From Scytalidium lignicola (Eukaryota > Ascomycota > Leotiomycetes), in assembly GCA_002812745.2 (NCBI GenBank), contig NCSJ02000340.1, positions 1 through 44,031 on the forward strand: a stretch of 44,031 nucleotides of DNA, written 5' to 3'. A model generated the notes under the pieces. It did no database searches. It worked only from the letters and a program-made list of their open reading frames with translations, and was not told where the DNA came from. Shown here piece by piece: positions 1-11,151 of this stretch (positions within the stretch are counted from its first letter, which is position 1; every line of letters starts with the position of its first letter). A program made the translations under genes and the position numbers.

Positions 1-292
1 CTTCAATTTCAAAAGATATTATGAATCTTTTAAAATTAGAATATATAAATTTAGAAAAAGATTTATCAATTCATTTAAATCTAATAAATGAATTAGATAA
101 TAATTTAAATATTTANGNTGTCTNANNCTTTAAAAAGAAGATAGAGAGGATAAGTATAAAGTAATGAATAAAGTTATAGTAATAGTTATAATATTTTAAA
201 GAAAATACTGAAAAATTAATTTTGCTTTATCAAATAATAAATATAAATATGGAAAAGTACTTGTGTAGAGAAAAGAAAAATACTTTTGCCCT
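1..292. repeat. AT-rich flank, decayed repeat
   Basis: Very AT-rich DNA with several Ns and no open frame of useful length. It resembles the AT-rich tract at the right end of the window (32.4-44 kb) in composition. I read it as the edge of a decayed repeat. The family cannot be named from this piece. Confidence 0.5.
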
Positions 293-1900
293 TCAATAAC
301 AATTTGCGCCTTTTCTCAATGTGTTTACTTCGCTAGTTACTCCGAACCCTACTCTCCTGATCACTCTATAGTCTTCACCGAGTAACCCAAACTTCAAATC
401 TGTATCTAAAACCTCCTTTCCTAGCGGCTCGGTAGCCAAGGAATAACCTACCACCAGGCTATCTAGAGTTTTATTTCGGGTACTACACATGATGGCGGAG
501 AATGATGTTCCATGGCTAACACCATTGACTATCAACGCTCTCAAACCTATGATAACACTAACGATAGTGACTCCAACTGCCACCCCATATGCCAATGCGA
601 GATTGATTACATTATAGACGTAAATGTTAGTATTAACCGTGACGCTTACGGTTGTATTAGCCCCAAAGAATCCCGCTCAACCAATTCGACATTACTTGAC
701 CATGAACAAAACAGCCCTCCGTCAAGTTCTGGCCTGCATACTTAAAACTATAAGGTTGGTTGATTGTTTGGGTATTGCCTGTAGCGTTAAATGTTACATT
801 GAAGATAGTTTCTTCAACAGAACAAGAATAATAGTCGTCATCAGACTTCACCCATATGTAGGTACTACTTCCTCCATAGTTAAATGCCATTCCGTCGCAA
901 TAGAATGATGAGCCATTGATGCTAGAAGCTGCTCCGATACATGAATCGACAAATTCTTGGTAATCGTCATAATTAACCCCAGAATCTATGAGCATCCCGT
1001 CCTGCGGTGTAAAAGCAAGGAATGGTATCGTCCAGGTTCCTGAGATAGACGTTGTATAGTTGGCAACTCGATTGATAACCGCAGTGACATTATCTGGGGC
1101 CCTAATACAACTAAGAGAAGGTGCGGAAAACTCGAGCGAGTAACTCGCAGCTGGAGCGATGGCCGCCATAGGAAGTATATCTAGACTAGCTGCCGTGGCA
1201 GCCATGAGGCGACTCATGAATGGAGAGATGCCATTATCGACAGTATTAACATCTACACCAACGTTGCTATCATCGGGGAAGAATAGGGAGGATGTATCCG
1301 TGTAGTTGACCATGGGCACGTTCATTATTTGCGGAGTTATTGTCACTGACGGAACAATCGTTAAAGTTGCGGGAGTGACTAATGCCGAGAGAGGCATTAA
1401 CCTTGATAACACAATTAATACGCCAGTGTAGTTGAGAGAATTCATAGATTTACTCACCATGTCAAGGCGGCGAGAACAGCACCCACTTTGACGTTCCACA
1501 GGAATGAAAAGTTGAGAAAAGCGAATGGATCACTGATAACATCAAAAATCGCATTAATGCCAGAAATAGAAATGGACTTCCTTTTCATCGTGGTCCAGAT
1601 ATGCTGCTGATAAGCTACGGAAATAGAGGCTGCCAAGCACGTTTTTGCAAAAAAGGTAAAAGCCGTCCCATAGCGCAACTGCCATTGTTGGCTCTGCAGA
1701 TTCCGATTCGAGTCATTGGTTGCGACCTGTTTTCCATCAAGGGATTGATAATAAAAGTGATGTCCAAGTGCCGCAGCCGCCCTAGTAACGAGAAGTCCTA
1801 TCATCTTAACGGGCGCTCTCCAATCTATTCCCCATACCACTCGCTCAGGAGGCTTTCTAGATTCAGACGACGGCATAGTATCGTGAGTTGAGACTGTCAT
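293..1900 (-). CDS. Fungal multi-pass membrane protein of unknown function, one frame break
   Basis: I recognise this as a fungus-specific integral membrane family with no known biochemical role. The start at 1900 opens a hydrophilic N-terminus followed by hydrophobic segments (for example TAFTFFAKTCLAASISVAYQ). A 56-bp intron at 1457-1402 (gtgagt...caag) joins the first exon to a frame with a second hydrophobic segment (MPLSALVTPATLTIVPS) and a long Asn-rich extracytoplasmic region with several N-glycosylation sequons (NYT, NGS, NVT). The C-terminal part (read from about 663 to 293) has the last membrane helix (ALAYGVAVGVTIVSVIIGL) and the family's usual FSAIM-STRN-TLD tail. Between the last two parts the frame closes at 657-659 (TAA), just after a G4 run at 661-664 on the coding strand. 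A one-base shift there would rejoin the frames. That is either a sequencing error or a real mutation. Some residues common in relatives may also be missing here. Confidence 0.65.
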
Positions 1901-2880
1901 ATATTTTTTTNACCATGAGTATTATGGTCAAGGGAAGCATTTACAAACGACATTGAAAATTAGTCGTGCGGTTGTAAGTTGGAAGTAGGATCGCTGTTTG
2001 GTGTTCATAAAATTTCTTTTGCACATTCACTGGGACTTCTGAGTAGTATTTGTTAGTCCTCAGAAAATAAGGCTGGGCTATGCCTCAATCATAGTGATCC
2101 AAAATTAGCTTCGTCGAAGCCAATATGTTGTTTCAAGTACTGCCAAGGTTGGATCCTATTGGTAGACCGAAGTCTGGCCACAGGAGAACTACAAATTGAT
2201 AGGCATATGGAGACTAAGGAGGAGCGACCCCCGGCGCTAATATGGAGCCCACAAGGATTAAAACGGGGATTATTGCTAGAATCAAGTGAGATTCTACAAA
2301 GACTGCAAAAATATCAATGACACTTTTTGAGTTATATTTTTGTGAAGAACTCCAGGAGTAAGCAAATCAGACGAGAACAGGGATCAATCTCATTAAAGTG
2401 GAAGTATTTGGGGGAGGGGGACGGTAGTAGTCATTCGTTCCGAGATAGAATACATCAGTCACATACTGCATACAGGCGGTAAAAGTGGAGATCCAGCAAT
2501 CCTTTTGAGAATCAAATTGGACCCCTCGACACTCTCTGTAGGCTACATGTTATCGTTCTACGTATGGCCTCAGCTGAATGCACCCAAATCTGTCTTCTGC
2601 TTTGTTCCAAATATAGCCTGAAGGAATCACAGAAAGCCGCCCAGAGCAAGGTGACAGTTCTACAGAACGAGACTAAGGACTTGCGGGTCAAATTCAAGCC
2701 AAGGATATTGGCTGCTTAAAACAGCGACTTGAATCCCCCAGACTCGGCAGCCTAACTTGCCACACGCCGCAGCATTACCTCAGGAGGACTATGCCACCTC
2801 CAATGTCTCAACTTTTGAATTGTGGAGCTCCGACTTTAAAGACTATCGGTACGACGGTGACGGGAGCACTGATATTGGGG
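1901..2880. other. Intergenic, no convincing gene
   Basis: Moderate GC. A small plus-strand frame from 2563 (about 52 codons) has a coiled-coil-like stretch (KVTVLQNETKDLR), and another frame lies at 2757-2969. Neither has a domain I recognise, and the second runs across the subtilase relic on the other strand. No RNA gene or repeat seen. Confidence 0.4.
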
Positions 2881-3450
2881 ATAGAGCAACACATCGGTTA
2901 AACCTGCCGCCAGTGCCGTCGATATGGAGCTACCCGAAGGGTCTGACAACTGTGACCAAGGCTGTGTAATCTGCTGGCTCTACACCCTTGCCAAGGGTCA
3001 GGTAGTCACAGCGCATCTTAGATACCTAACTCAGGACTGTACCATTGTTCGTTGACACACCGAACTTGATGCTGTATTTCAAAGGAGTTATGCGATGCGG
3101 GGAGTAGTTGGCCCTTTGTCAATGGAAGATCCGAACAGGACGATGTGCTTGTTTTTGGCATCCTGAAGGGCTTTGTCCAATAACAGAACCTCACTATTTC
3201 TATCGATAAACCAACTCATGGAGATAATATCGACGTTCCGGCGTGTAGCCCATTCGGTAGCCCATCACCAGTTAGCCTCTTCTCAGGTGTTGCAAATGCA
3301 GTGTGGATGGGAAACTCACCTTTATGGCTGACTCGATAGGGAACGACCGTCGGCCTTCGCGACCCCCAATCTCCAACTTAGCAATGTATAATTTTACCTT
3401 GGGACAAACCTCGCAGATGAGTTGCCCCATTAGTGCGCCATGTGGTACGG
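2881..3450 (-). pseudogene. Subtilisin-like serine protease (peptidase S8) relic
   Basis: Three pieces of a subtilase lie in order on the minus strand. The histidine block is VPHGALMGQLI followed by CPKVKLYIAKLE (His codon at 3442-3440). The middle strand is VDIISMSW (about 3237-3214), with the downstream hydrophobic strand HIVLFGSS. The catalytic-serine block is GSSISTALAAGL (within 2946-2881). I find no catalytic-Asp block upstream. A phase-0 intron would run from 3319 (gtgagt) to 3262 and contains a good branch site (gctaac), but it ends in GG instead of AG, so the acceptor appears lost. Stops fall between the middle and serine blocks (TAA at 3088-3090). Such S8 domains occur in fungal multidomain proteins, sometimes with ankyrin or NLR-like modules. 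Nothing here shows which. Confidence 0.7.
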
Positions 3451-4064
3451 ATAGCACAAAATAGTCTCCGCGGCTCACTAGTTGCTTCTGAATGCACGTA
3501 AGATGATATACAGAAGTCGTAATGAAAACAATATACCTTGTCTCGTATAGCCAACCACATCCCACGGCAAACTTCTAAGAGGCAAAAATGAGAGCGAGAT
3601 AGTCCGTACCTCGCCCCCGCCTCGCAGTTGACCACTTATCTCCCACCTGTAATCCGCCACCAACCTCATTTTGATCCCTGCTAATAACTGCTACCAAAAT
3701 TATTGACACCTACTACGGAAGCCTAAATCATTGCAACTTTTGGGACTTGCTTATCAGACAAGAACCCCTGCTACAAATCAGCACCAAGCGTTACAGCTCA
3801 ATCATTTGAACCTGTACCTTCCTAAAGTATCGAATCAATTATCCCTTCAATTGCGCCATTTCCGAGACAACGAGCGAAGATACACTAATACAAGGGTAGC
3901 TACTCACACTCTAGGAAAGCAATGCTCTTATGGCAGACTTTTTCCCAAAAGGACTAGGAAAAGTAATCGAAACGTATATATACACATACATGGCCCCGCT
4001 TTCCCCTCACCTGAAACAGTATATTCGAGATCGAAATCTGATAGAACTTTGGCCCCAATCATAA

Positions 4065-5093
4065 ATGCAGAACATTCTGGTTGAGGTGGACTCAGTCACT
4101 GAGCATCGGCGACTCCAAAATAGACTATCACAGAGAAAGTTTCGACGTAAAACGCCTGGTCTGTATACATTGCTTGCAGCTAACAATCGACCAGAGAAGA
4201 AAGCGCTGGAGCAGAAGCTGGCTCAGGCCACGTTTGAACTGGTCTCAAGTGATACAGTACCAAGTCAGGGAGGATGTAACAGTAATGATGCTCAACCTTT
4301 ACAGGACGATCTCTTTTACCCGAATTCAAGCATAGGTTCGCGCAACGATATTGAACGTGATAGACCCGAGGGGACACTATGGGAAGCCCCACAACAGAAC
4401 TCGCCCCGCCAACCAGAATCCATATGTTCTCCTCCAAGCTCGTGCGTCAGGAATGACATGGGTATGTATATGGACTTGGAGATGTTTGGAGAGCGTGATC
4501 TCTCCGGCGTTGGTGGCATTGCGGCCGATTTGAATAACTCCAACCCTACATCGACACTTCAATACTGCCTCCTACCCTTAGAACCAAATGCTGCCAAGGC
4601 AACCTGGCCAGATGTAGAGCTAGAGAATTTTGGCGATAGCTCATACTTTAGGCAATGGGCACCCATTGCTGGAGCCAGTTCTGTAATCTCCAGTTTGCCA
4701 ACTGCTAGCATCAAAAGCAGCTGTCAACCTCAGTATCAATCGGAGGCCCCCTCGCCCACTTCTCAATCCTCCACAGCCTCTCGATCCTCCACAGCCACTA
4801 CTCCTGAACTACTCCCGCCACTCCTTCATGTCAGTGCACAGATAGGGAATCATAGGGTGCTCCAGAGTTTACTGAAGCACGGGGCGACGGTCAATGAGCG
4901 AGACAGCCATGGGCGCACAGCTCTGCACGTTGCGTCGGAGTATGGCCATGATGTAATAGTGTCATTGCTGCTGGCGCATGGGGCGGATTGTGAGGTGTTA
5001 GATAGAGATGGGAAATCGGCGTTATATTTAGCAGTCACTGCAAGTCACATTGAAGTAGTAGATACACTGCTTAAGCACCAACAGAAAAAATGA
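4065..5093 (+). CDS. bZIP-type basic region plus ankyrin repeats, probable cluster transcription factor
   Basis: The 342-residue frame begins with a bZIP-type basic region at about residues 13-29 (HRRLQNRLSQRKFRRK; the N-R-S-Q-R-R core matches the fungal N-x2-(S/A)-Q-R-x2-R pattern). A charged stretch (EKKALEQKLAQATFE) may be a short leucine zipper. The middle is a low-complexity Ser/Pro/Asn-rich linker. The last roughly 95 residues hold about three ankyrin units (HGATVNERDSHGRTALHVAS, then HGADCEVLDRDGKSALYLAV). This bZIP-ankyrin layout is a known class of fungal regulators that often sit in secondary-metabolite clusters. Its position at the left edge of the PKS cluster supports a pathway-regulator role, which is inference. 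The basic region is followed directly by Thr-Pro-Gly, which would break a continuous zipper helix. A 36-nt GT-AG stretch here (gtctgt...ccag) is probably too short to be an intron. Confidence 0.8.
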   Translation: MQNILVEVDSVTEHRRLQNRLSQRKFRRKTPGLYTLLAANNRPEKKALEQKLAQATFELVSSDTVPSQGGCNSNDAQPLQDDLFYPNSSIGSRNDIERDRPEGTLWEAPQQNSPRQPESICSPPSSCVRNDMGMYMDLEMFGERDLSGVGGIAADLNNSNPTSTLQYCLLPLEPNAAKATWPDVELENFGDSSYFRQWAPIAGASSVISSLPTASIKSSCQPQYQSEAPSPTSQSSTASRSSTATTPELLPPLLHVSAQIGNHRVLQSLLKHGATVNERDSHGRTALHVASEYGHDVIVSLLLAHGADCEVLDRDGKSALYLAVTASHIEVVDTLLKHQQKK

Positions 5094-5915
5094 CTCTCAT
5101 TTGTTTGTTGTTGTCAAGTATTAGACGTAGATTTAGATCCCTAGATAGAATACATTGTCCGTAACTCGATCTGAAAATAGAAATTGTTAGCGTATAAATC
5201 GAAAAAATATATTAAAATGAGGCAAATCATAGTGTCACATCTCAAATAATATATTCCGCTTTTTGCGATAATTATTAATATAACTTCAAGTTAGTATACT
5301 TACTTTATAAATGTACTTATATAATATTCAATTATGTTAAATTCTTTTTATAAACTAATTATTAAGTTTTAAACTTTGAAAAATATTGTTCTGGTTTGAA
5401 TCTATTTGAACTAAAGTTATAATTGGTCGAAAGTGGTATAACTTAAAACCGCCAAATATGGTCAAGTTATAAGCCTTTCTTAATTAGTGCACTTTAAATC
5501 ACTACTCCAGTAACTAAAGACTTTTATTAATTATGAGATAATTATAGAATTCTATAAATTGTAGCTTTTGTCTACTGTAAGTTTAAGAGTTAGTTAAATT
5601 AGTTGTGATTAATTCAATTGATATTTGTTATTTACTGCGATCGATATAGTACAACCTACAACAGTTTTTAAACATCTCTAATAACTTTTAAACAACATCT
5701 ATGAATCGAATTATTCTATCGATTTCACACATTGAAAAGAAAAACACAATGTGATTCCTTAGGTGAGGAGAGAATGATTCTTCTAAGTATACGCAACCCA
5801 AGTAGATAGGACAAGTTAAGTTGTACCAAGGAAATAACAGTATTCCCAAGCGTGATCCATCCACCAAAAGCTCCCTCTATCCTTCTCAGGACAAGAAGGC
5901 ATACAAATCACGTCA
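5094..5915. other. AT-rich intergenic between regulator and P450
   Basis: Shared 3' space of two convergent genes. The core, about 5190-5760, is strongly AT-rich with no sustained frame, no clear inverted repeat and no recognisable transposon coding. It may be decayed repeat DNA. Confidence 0.4.
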
Positions 5916-7726
5916 TTAAGAGATGCAGTTCTCCTTAACTAGAACCCTCACTCCCTTGCTACCCGGCCATGGACTCGCTTTCAAATACTCAGCGTAGAAC
6001 TCCACATCCCTCCGTGTCGTCTCAAAAAGCTCAAGGTTATGTCTGCGAAACAGCGTCGACAGCCCAATGTAAATCTCCGCATATGCTAGATGCAGGCCCG
6101 TGCACATACGGGTACCTTTAGCAAACGTAGTGAGATAGTATGTTAGAAGCTTGGTGCCGTCTGGACCACGCGGGTTCCCAAGCCAGCGCTCGGGTTTGAA
6201 GACGCTGGGTTCAGGGAATATCAGCTCGTTGGAATGCATGTGGTATTGGTCCATTCCTACAGGAGTACCCGGGGGAATCACCCATTTATCGTAGACCCAG
6301 GCATCAGTTCGATTAATGCGGGGGAGGCGTTCCACACCGCCGAAGGCAATGCGGAGGACTAGTTATAACGGTAAGATACTTTTACAGCAAAATATAAGCA
6401 GCTGCTAAACTTACTCTCCTTAACGACAGCATCGAGGTAAGGCAATTTTTCTAGTTCAGTAATTGAAAGAGGCTGGTTGGGATCGGGCATAGCTTCGATC
6501 AACTCGTTCTTCAATTTCTTGAGGACGTGAGGGTTATCGAGGATATGGAAAGTTCCAATAGTCATCGACCATCCCGTCGTCTCGGTACCAGCACCAACGA
6601 GGCCTACCGCTTCTTCGTCCAGGCGCTTCAATGATAACTCGTGTGGTGGGAGATTTGAGGACAGGATGTCGTGGAAAACGGTGGGTTGGGTTGCGGCCTT
6701 GGCTTCTTCATTGCGGCCAGCCAGCACCTCCTTAATTTCTTTGTCCATCTCCTACCCCAGTGTAAGTCCAGATCATTTAAGAGCATGTCCCCCAAGTCGA
6801 ACACTTGTCAAAACGTACCTCTTGGAATTCAATGACAGGTTTGAAAGGAGGAAACAGAATTTTAGTCACGGCATTTGGAATGCAATTCATCAGGGTCAAG
6901 ATCCAACCAAAATGGAGGGTGATATGAGACCACACAGCCATTTGGCGGAGGGCAAGAGTAAATGGCGACGCAAAATCCGGGTACCGCGAGAAATACTTAG
7001 GTCGAGCGAACACGATGTCCATAATAACATCGGCGGTGTAACAGCCCCACATGTTTTCAATGTTAAGGACTTTGCCCTTCCCAGCGTATTCTGTTGACAA
7101 ACGATGGGATATCCCGTCTACAATTGATTGGATCTGGTAGGCTCGCCCACGGATCCGAGCCTTCGAGAAGAACGGGCTGATGGCTGCACGACGCACACGA
7201 TGTTCCTCTGAGTCGGCCGTGCTAAAAGTAGCTGCTGGGACATTGAAGCGGAACTGGAAATGGGTCATTTTGTCGTATGATTTGTTTGTTGCATAGATAG
7301 TGTCATAAAATTCCGGGTTGTCGACATGGAGCTCCCAAGGGTTTATTCTCACGATTGGACTGTCGGGAGGAGTTAGTAATTCCCTTGAAACTACCTGGGC
7401 TTGGAGAAGAGGAGAATAGAGAAAGTGATTACCTACCCGTACACATCATGCATTCTTTTTATCTCAAAAGGGAATTGGCCGCCACCCTTCCTCACTATGT
7501 CGAAATAAATCTCATACCATTGCGTAAGGGCCGCCAATTTAGGGCCTGGGAACTTGGCGATGGGGCTAAGGAATAATCGATAGATACCAAGACCCACGGC
7601 ATAGAGAACGTATAAGACGCCCAACAACCCCGCGAATTTTGGAAACAGCGGATGTAGTTCTTGAACCAATGTTGTACGAGCGAGACCCCAATCCAAATTT
7701 CGATACTTGGAGAAGTCCATGACCAC
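5916..7726 (-). CDS. Cytochrome P450 monooxygenase, four exons, intact
   Basis: Exons are 7726-7437, 7359-6819, 6751-6415 and 6358-5916. The introns are gtaggt...acag (77 bp), gtacgt...gtag (67 bp) and gtaagt...ctag (56 bp). They splice in frame to a 536-residue protein, a normal length for a microsomal fungal P450. An N-terminal hydrophobic anchor (FAGLLGVLYVLYAVGLGIY) precedes the proline hinge (KFPGPKLAAL). The oxygen-binding I-helix is GAGTETTGW (about residues 330-338). The ExxR motif, E389-ILR, is created across the third intron. The heme loop FAKGTRMCTG has its thiolate ligand at Cys475. The C-terminus (ETTRRDVEF) resembles the CYP58/trichodiene-oxygenase-like group, but this family placement is tentative. 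It probably oxidises the polyketide at the ER membrane. This is the only intact P450 in the cluster. Confidence 0.93.
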
Positions 7727-8067
7727 TGACTGATATCACAAATGGGCAAGCGTGATTTTCAAACCAGAAATGCGGAAGTCGTTAGGGTTCATATAGCGCC
7801 AAATCACTCGCCCAAAATAAATAACTCAATTGATGATGATATAGCAGATGAAAGCCAAAATCTTAATAATCGTATGATGATGCTACAACTCACGATCGAT
7901 GCAATTGTATAACCAGATATCAAAACATACTCGTTGCACATCGGGCGTAGTGTCAAATAGAGTTACCAGGAATGTCAGGCGCCTAGGGTATTCCCTGCTC
8001 GCTGGCGGTCCAAAGCTGGGATGCTCCACGTTAGCCACATTTTCCATCTGCACGCGGCACAGTCAGA

Positions 8068-8409
8068 TTATCCGACGTGCGTTCTTACGTATAGGCCATC
8101 AGTTTCGTGGATCCCGTAAATGCAATGCAAATAATCAGGAGCGCCACACGATAGAACCGAAGGGCATACCATTTTAGGGAGCAGCCTCCCGCTGCATGTG
8201 CCGTCGCGGGCTGAATCAGGAGGCTCTGCGAGCACCGTGCCGCACGGGAAAAAGGAACGAGGACCGAGAATCCCTTGCTTCTGAAGGTACCAGGGGTCGG
8301 CCCGCCGCTTTCGTTCAGCCATTTGCATGAGTGTCAGATCTGTTCGCGCCCATTCGTCAATGGCCGGTTTTGGAGGCACTTTCGGAGGCTTTTCAAGCTC
8401 GATTTTCAA
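8068..8409 (-). pseudogene. Truncated N-terminal fragment of a membrane-anchored protein
   Basis: From an ATG at 8409 the frame reads a basic, proline-rich N-terminus (MKIELEKPPKVPPKPAIDEW) and a charged segment (MQMAERKRRADPWY). It then continues into a sequence with no hydrophobic character. In a neighbouring frame the same stretch gives a plausible membrane helix (KWYALRFYRVALLIICIAFT), ending at a stop at 8085-8087. A frame change near 8190-8260 would give a type II membrane protein start: cytosolic basic tail, then one helix. No downstream domain remains. I do not recognise the family. The piece is GC-richer than its surroundings and abuts AT-rich DNA on its 5' side. Confidence 0.4.
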
Positions 8410-8985
8410 GGCTATTCAAGTCTTACTTTAATCCAAATCAATTACTACTCTATAGCTAGTTAGCCTAACAGTATTGCTTATAATATCGGCCTTTGCTCTC
8501 TTTGTTATATTATTACTATCAAAACTTTCAGATGATTTAATGAAATTTTGATTGATACAAATAATTAACTTTAATAACTTTTTACACTTATGCTTATCTT
8601 TATAATGATATATTGTATAATATATTGTTTTGTAAAATAAAGTATATTGTAAAGTGTATATTGTATTTTGATATCTACATCTGCTGGAGTAACTTGACTA
8701 TTAGCAAATTGTGTGGATAAATGTTAGGAAAAAAACACTGGTACAGAGAGTGTGTGCGCGTAAATAAGTAATGTGTATATTTAAGTGTTCCCTTTACACA
8801 AATAGAGTTACTCTTTTCTAATCTTACGAAATGCTGGTACAATTTTACGTTAAGTGCAACTGCTTATTAGCTGCATGCACTGTTAACACTATAACGGCCA
8901 AGAAGTACATGAATGTAGCGCAGGCGAAGTGTATGCATTGTAATGGCCCTAGCTTTATGTCTCTTCGTTCTTATCAATTGGAATC
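8410..8985. other. AT-rich spacer left of the pogo element
   Basis: AT-rich from about 8450 to 8700, then more balanced. No gene or structured repeat found. It ends at the TA dinucleotide target site at 8986-8987. Confidence 0.4.
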
Positions 8986-8987
8986 TA

Positions 8988-9140
8988 ATCGTCGGCCTTG
9001 GGCACTTCGTTTGGCCGACTTTTAAAAGTCGCATTCGCTCCTAGTCGGAGGAAGCGAATGCAACAGGTAAGCGAATGCAACACTTTCTTTAATTTCTATA
9101 GGAATCGCACACAAATTAAATACAATTTATCATCATTTTT
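8988..9140 (+). repeat. Left terminal inverted repeat (153 bp)
   Basis: Matches the reverse complement of 11151-11303 with mismatches only near 9000 and near 9114. Inside it are a palindrome (CGACTTTTAAAAGTCG), a hairpin formed by GCATTCGCT and AGCGAATGC around a short loop, and a direct repeat of AAGCGAATGCAAC. Subterminal repeats of this kind often bind transposase. Confidence 0.93.
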
Positions 9141-9150
9141 GACTTCAATT

Positions 9151-11151
9151 ATGCAAAGTGATCAACCCACTGAGCCACTTCAAGTGCGCTTACTTCAAGC
9201 AAAACAATGGCTTATCGAGCACCCTGAAGAAACTCAATCTGTAGCTGCTAGGATATTCAAAGTCAATCGATCAAGCCTAGTAGCTTCTATTAGAAGGGAT
9301 AAACAACCTCGAGGACCACTTGGAGGCCAAAATAAGATATTGACTCCTATTCAAGAACAAGTCATTTATAGTTTTATTCGATCATACCTTGAAAACCGTC
9401 AACTACCTATTAAAGAGGTTATATTTGGAGCAATTTGCAACCTTCGAAAAGGTCGTGAATTAACCTCACCATCCTTTAGCTGGTTTACGAAGTGGTGGAA
9501 ACAACAACCAGGCCTTCACAAAATTAAGACTAAACCAATTGCTAAGGTTAGGATTACAGCTCAAGACCAAGGAGATGTACTAGAATGGTTTCGAAAATAT
9601 AAAATAGCCCTTAAGAAATACGATATTCAAAAACAGGACTTATATAACTTCGAGGAAACAGGCTTTCGGATTGGGTGCCCTAAAGGGGTGGAAGTGTTAA
9701 TTCCAATCGAAGTACGAGAGCTTTACTCTTTGAGCCCTGAAAATCGACGTTCAATTACTATAATTGAAACAATAATTGCTGATGGAACAGCTTCAATTCC
9801 TCCAGTAATCATCGTTCAAGGCAAATATCATATGGATTCTTGGTATGGACCAGGAGGTTTAACTGGCAAAGAATTACTCCTTTTGTCAGATAGTGGTTAT
9901 ACAACAGATACCCTTGGATTTCGATTTTTACAGCATTTTATCGAATATATACATGCAGGACCTGATCAACCATGGAAGTTACTCTTAATGGACAATCATA
10001 CTAGTCATACAACTCCTGAGTTTGTTGAATTAGCTCGAGAAAACCATGTGGTTCCATTCCCTTTTCCTTCGCATTTAACACACTGTATGCAACCTTTAGA
10101 TGTAGGGGTATTCCAGCCATACAAGCATTGGCATAACAAGGCAATTCAGAGTGTTACAGAATCACTTGATTTCGAATATACATTGAAATCCTTTTTCAAC
10201 GATTTGTATGGAATTCGAGAAAAGACTTTCACTAAGTTTACTATCCAGCATGCTTTCCGTAAGGCTGGTATGTGGCCAGTCAAGAGAAAGCCAGTTTTCA
10301 AGCTTATGGCCAAATATATGAAGAAAGATATTCAAAAGGCTAAAGAGCCTGACTTACCAAAACCAGGAACACCACAAACAATTTGACAAGTCCAATATCA
10401 ATTAGATGAGTTAGGGCCAAAAGTCATGGAATTACTCAGTTCTCCATCTCGGTGCAAGTTCGATTCATTTCAGCGAGGAGTCTCCAGAGTACTAGATGAA
10501 GGGCATCTTGCTACAGTTGAACGAGATCTAGTAATTCAAAGGATTGAAGGATTCTTGAATAAGAGATCATCAAGCCGAAAAAGAGTTCAAAAAGGAGGAG
10601 AATTAACAAGCGAATATGCACAAACTCTCAAGCAGGAAAAGGAGCGAAAACAAGCTGAAAAGGAAGCGAATAAGGAGGCTAGAATGCTCCGCAAAATAGT
10701 TAACCAGGAGAGAAAAGATCAAAAGGCAGCATGGGTTGTATGGCGAAAAAAGGAATCACTTAGAAAGAAAGCAATTAAACAGCTTCCTCGTGGTGTAGTA
10801 GGTGAGCCTATTCTGTACAAAGAACATACTCCACCTCCATTCTCAGAGCCTGGAAAAGAACCAATCGATGTGAAACCAATTCCTTCGACAGTTACTTCAA
10901 CAGAAATCCCATTGGTTATACCAGTGAAATTACCAGTTCAACACACGATCAGAACGAACTTTGAAAAGCCTGAGTTACAGCAGGAGCCTAGCAAAGTGGA
11001 GGTAGAAGTGGAGGAGCAGGAAGATGAGTCAGAAGAGGATTTCATACGTTTAGACCTTGATGGAAAGTTTAGCTATAGTAGCACATCCAGTGAATCTGAA
11101 AATTCATTGGATTTCAATAGTTCAGACGAGGAGGATTATTGTGTTCTATGA
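9151..11151 (+). pseudogene. Pogo/Fot1 transposase (DDE_1), interrupted by one in-frame TGA
   Basis: I take ATG 9151 as the start because the longer frame from 8998 would read through the inverted repeat. The N-terminus has a Psq/CENP-B-like helix-turn-helix region (ETQSVAARIFKVNRSSLVAS, then GGQNKILTPIQEQVI). The DDE_1 core follows. The first catalytic block reads NFEETGF where the family normally has an Asp (N-x-D-E-T-G-F), so Asp is replaced by Glu. The second block, LLLMDNHTSH, and the third, QPLDVGVF, keep their Asp residues. A TGA at 10384-10386 ends the first part. The same frame then runs open to 11151 with the Lys-rich coiled and acidic tail normal for this family (LLSSPSRCKF onward). 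The element is probably unable to move itself, but the damage is slight. Confidence 0.88.

Noticed and set aside
2757..2969. 70-codon plus-strand frame
   Set aside because: Covers the minus-strand catalytic-serine block of the subtilase relic, which is the more specific match.
3731..4084. 117-codon frame just upstream of the bZIP-ankyrin gene
   Set aside because: It overlaps the start of the better-supported gene in another frame, has no domain and has a composition unlike a protein. Probably 5' leader.
4148..4190. Possible 36-nt intron in the bZIP-ankyrin gene
   Set aside because: Shorter than known functional fungal introns, and the frame is open without splicing.
8998..9150. Extra 51 codons at the N-terminus of the transposase frame
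   Set aside because: They fall inside the terminal inverted repeat; the ATG at 9151 just inside the repeat is the likelier start.
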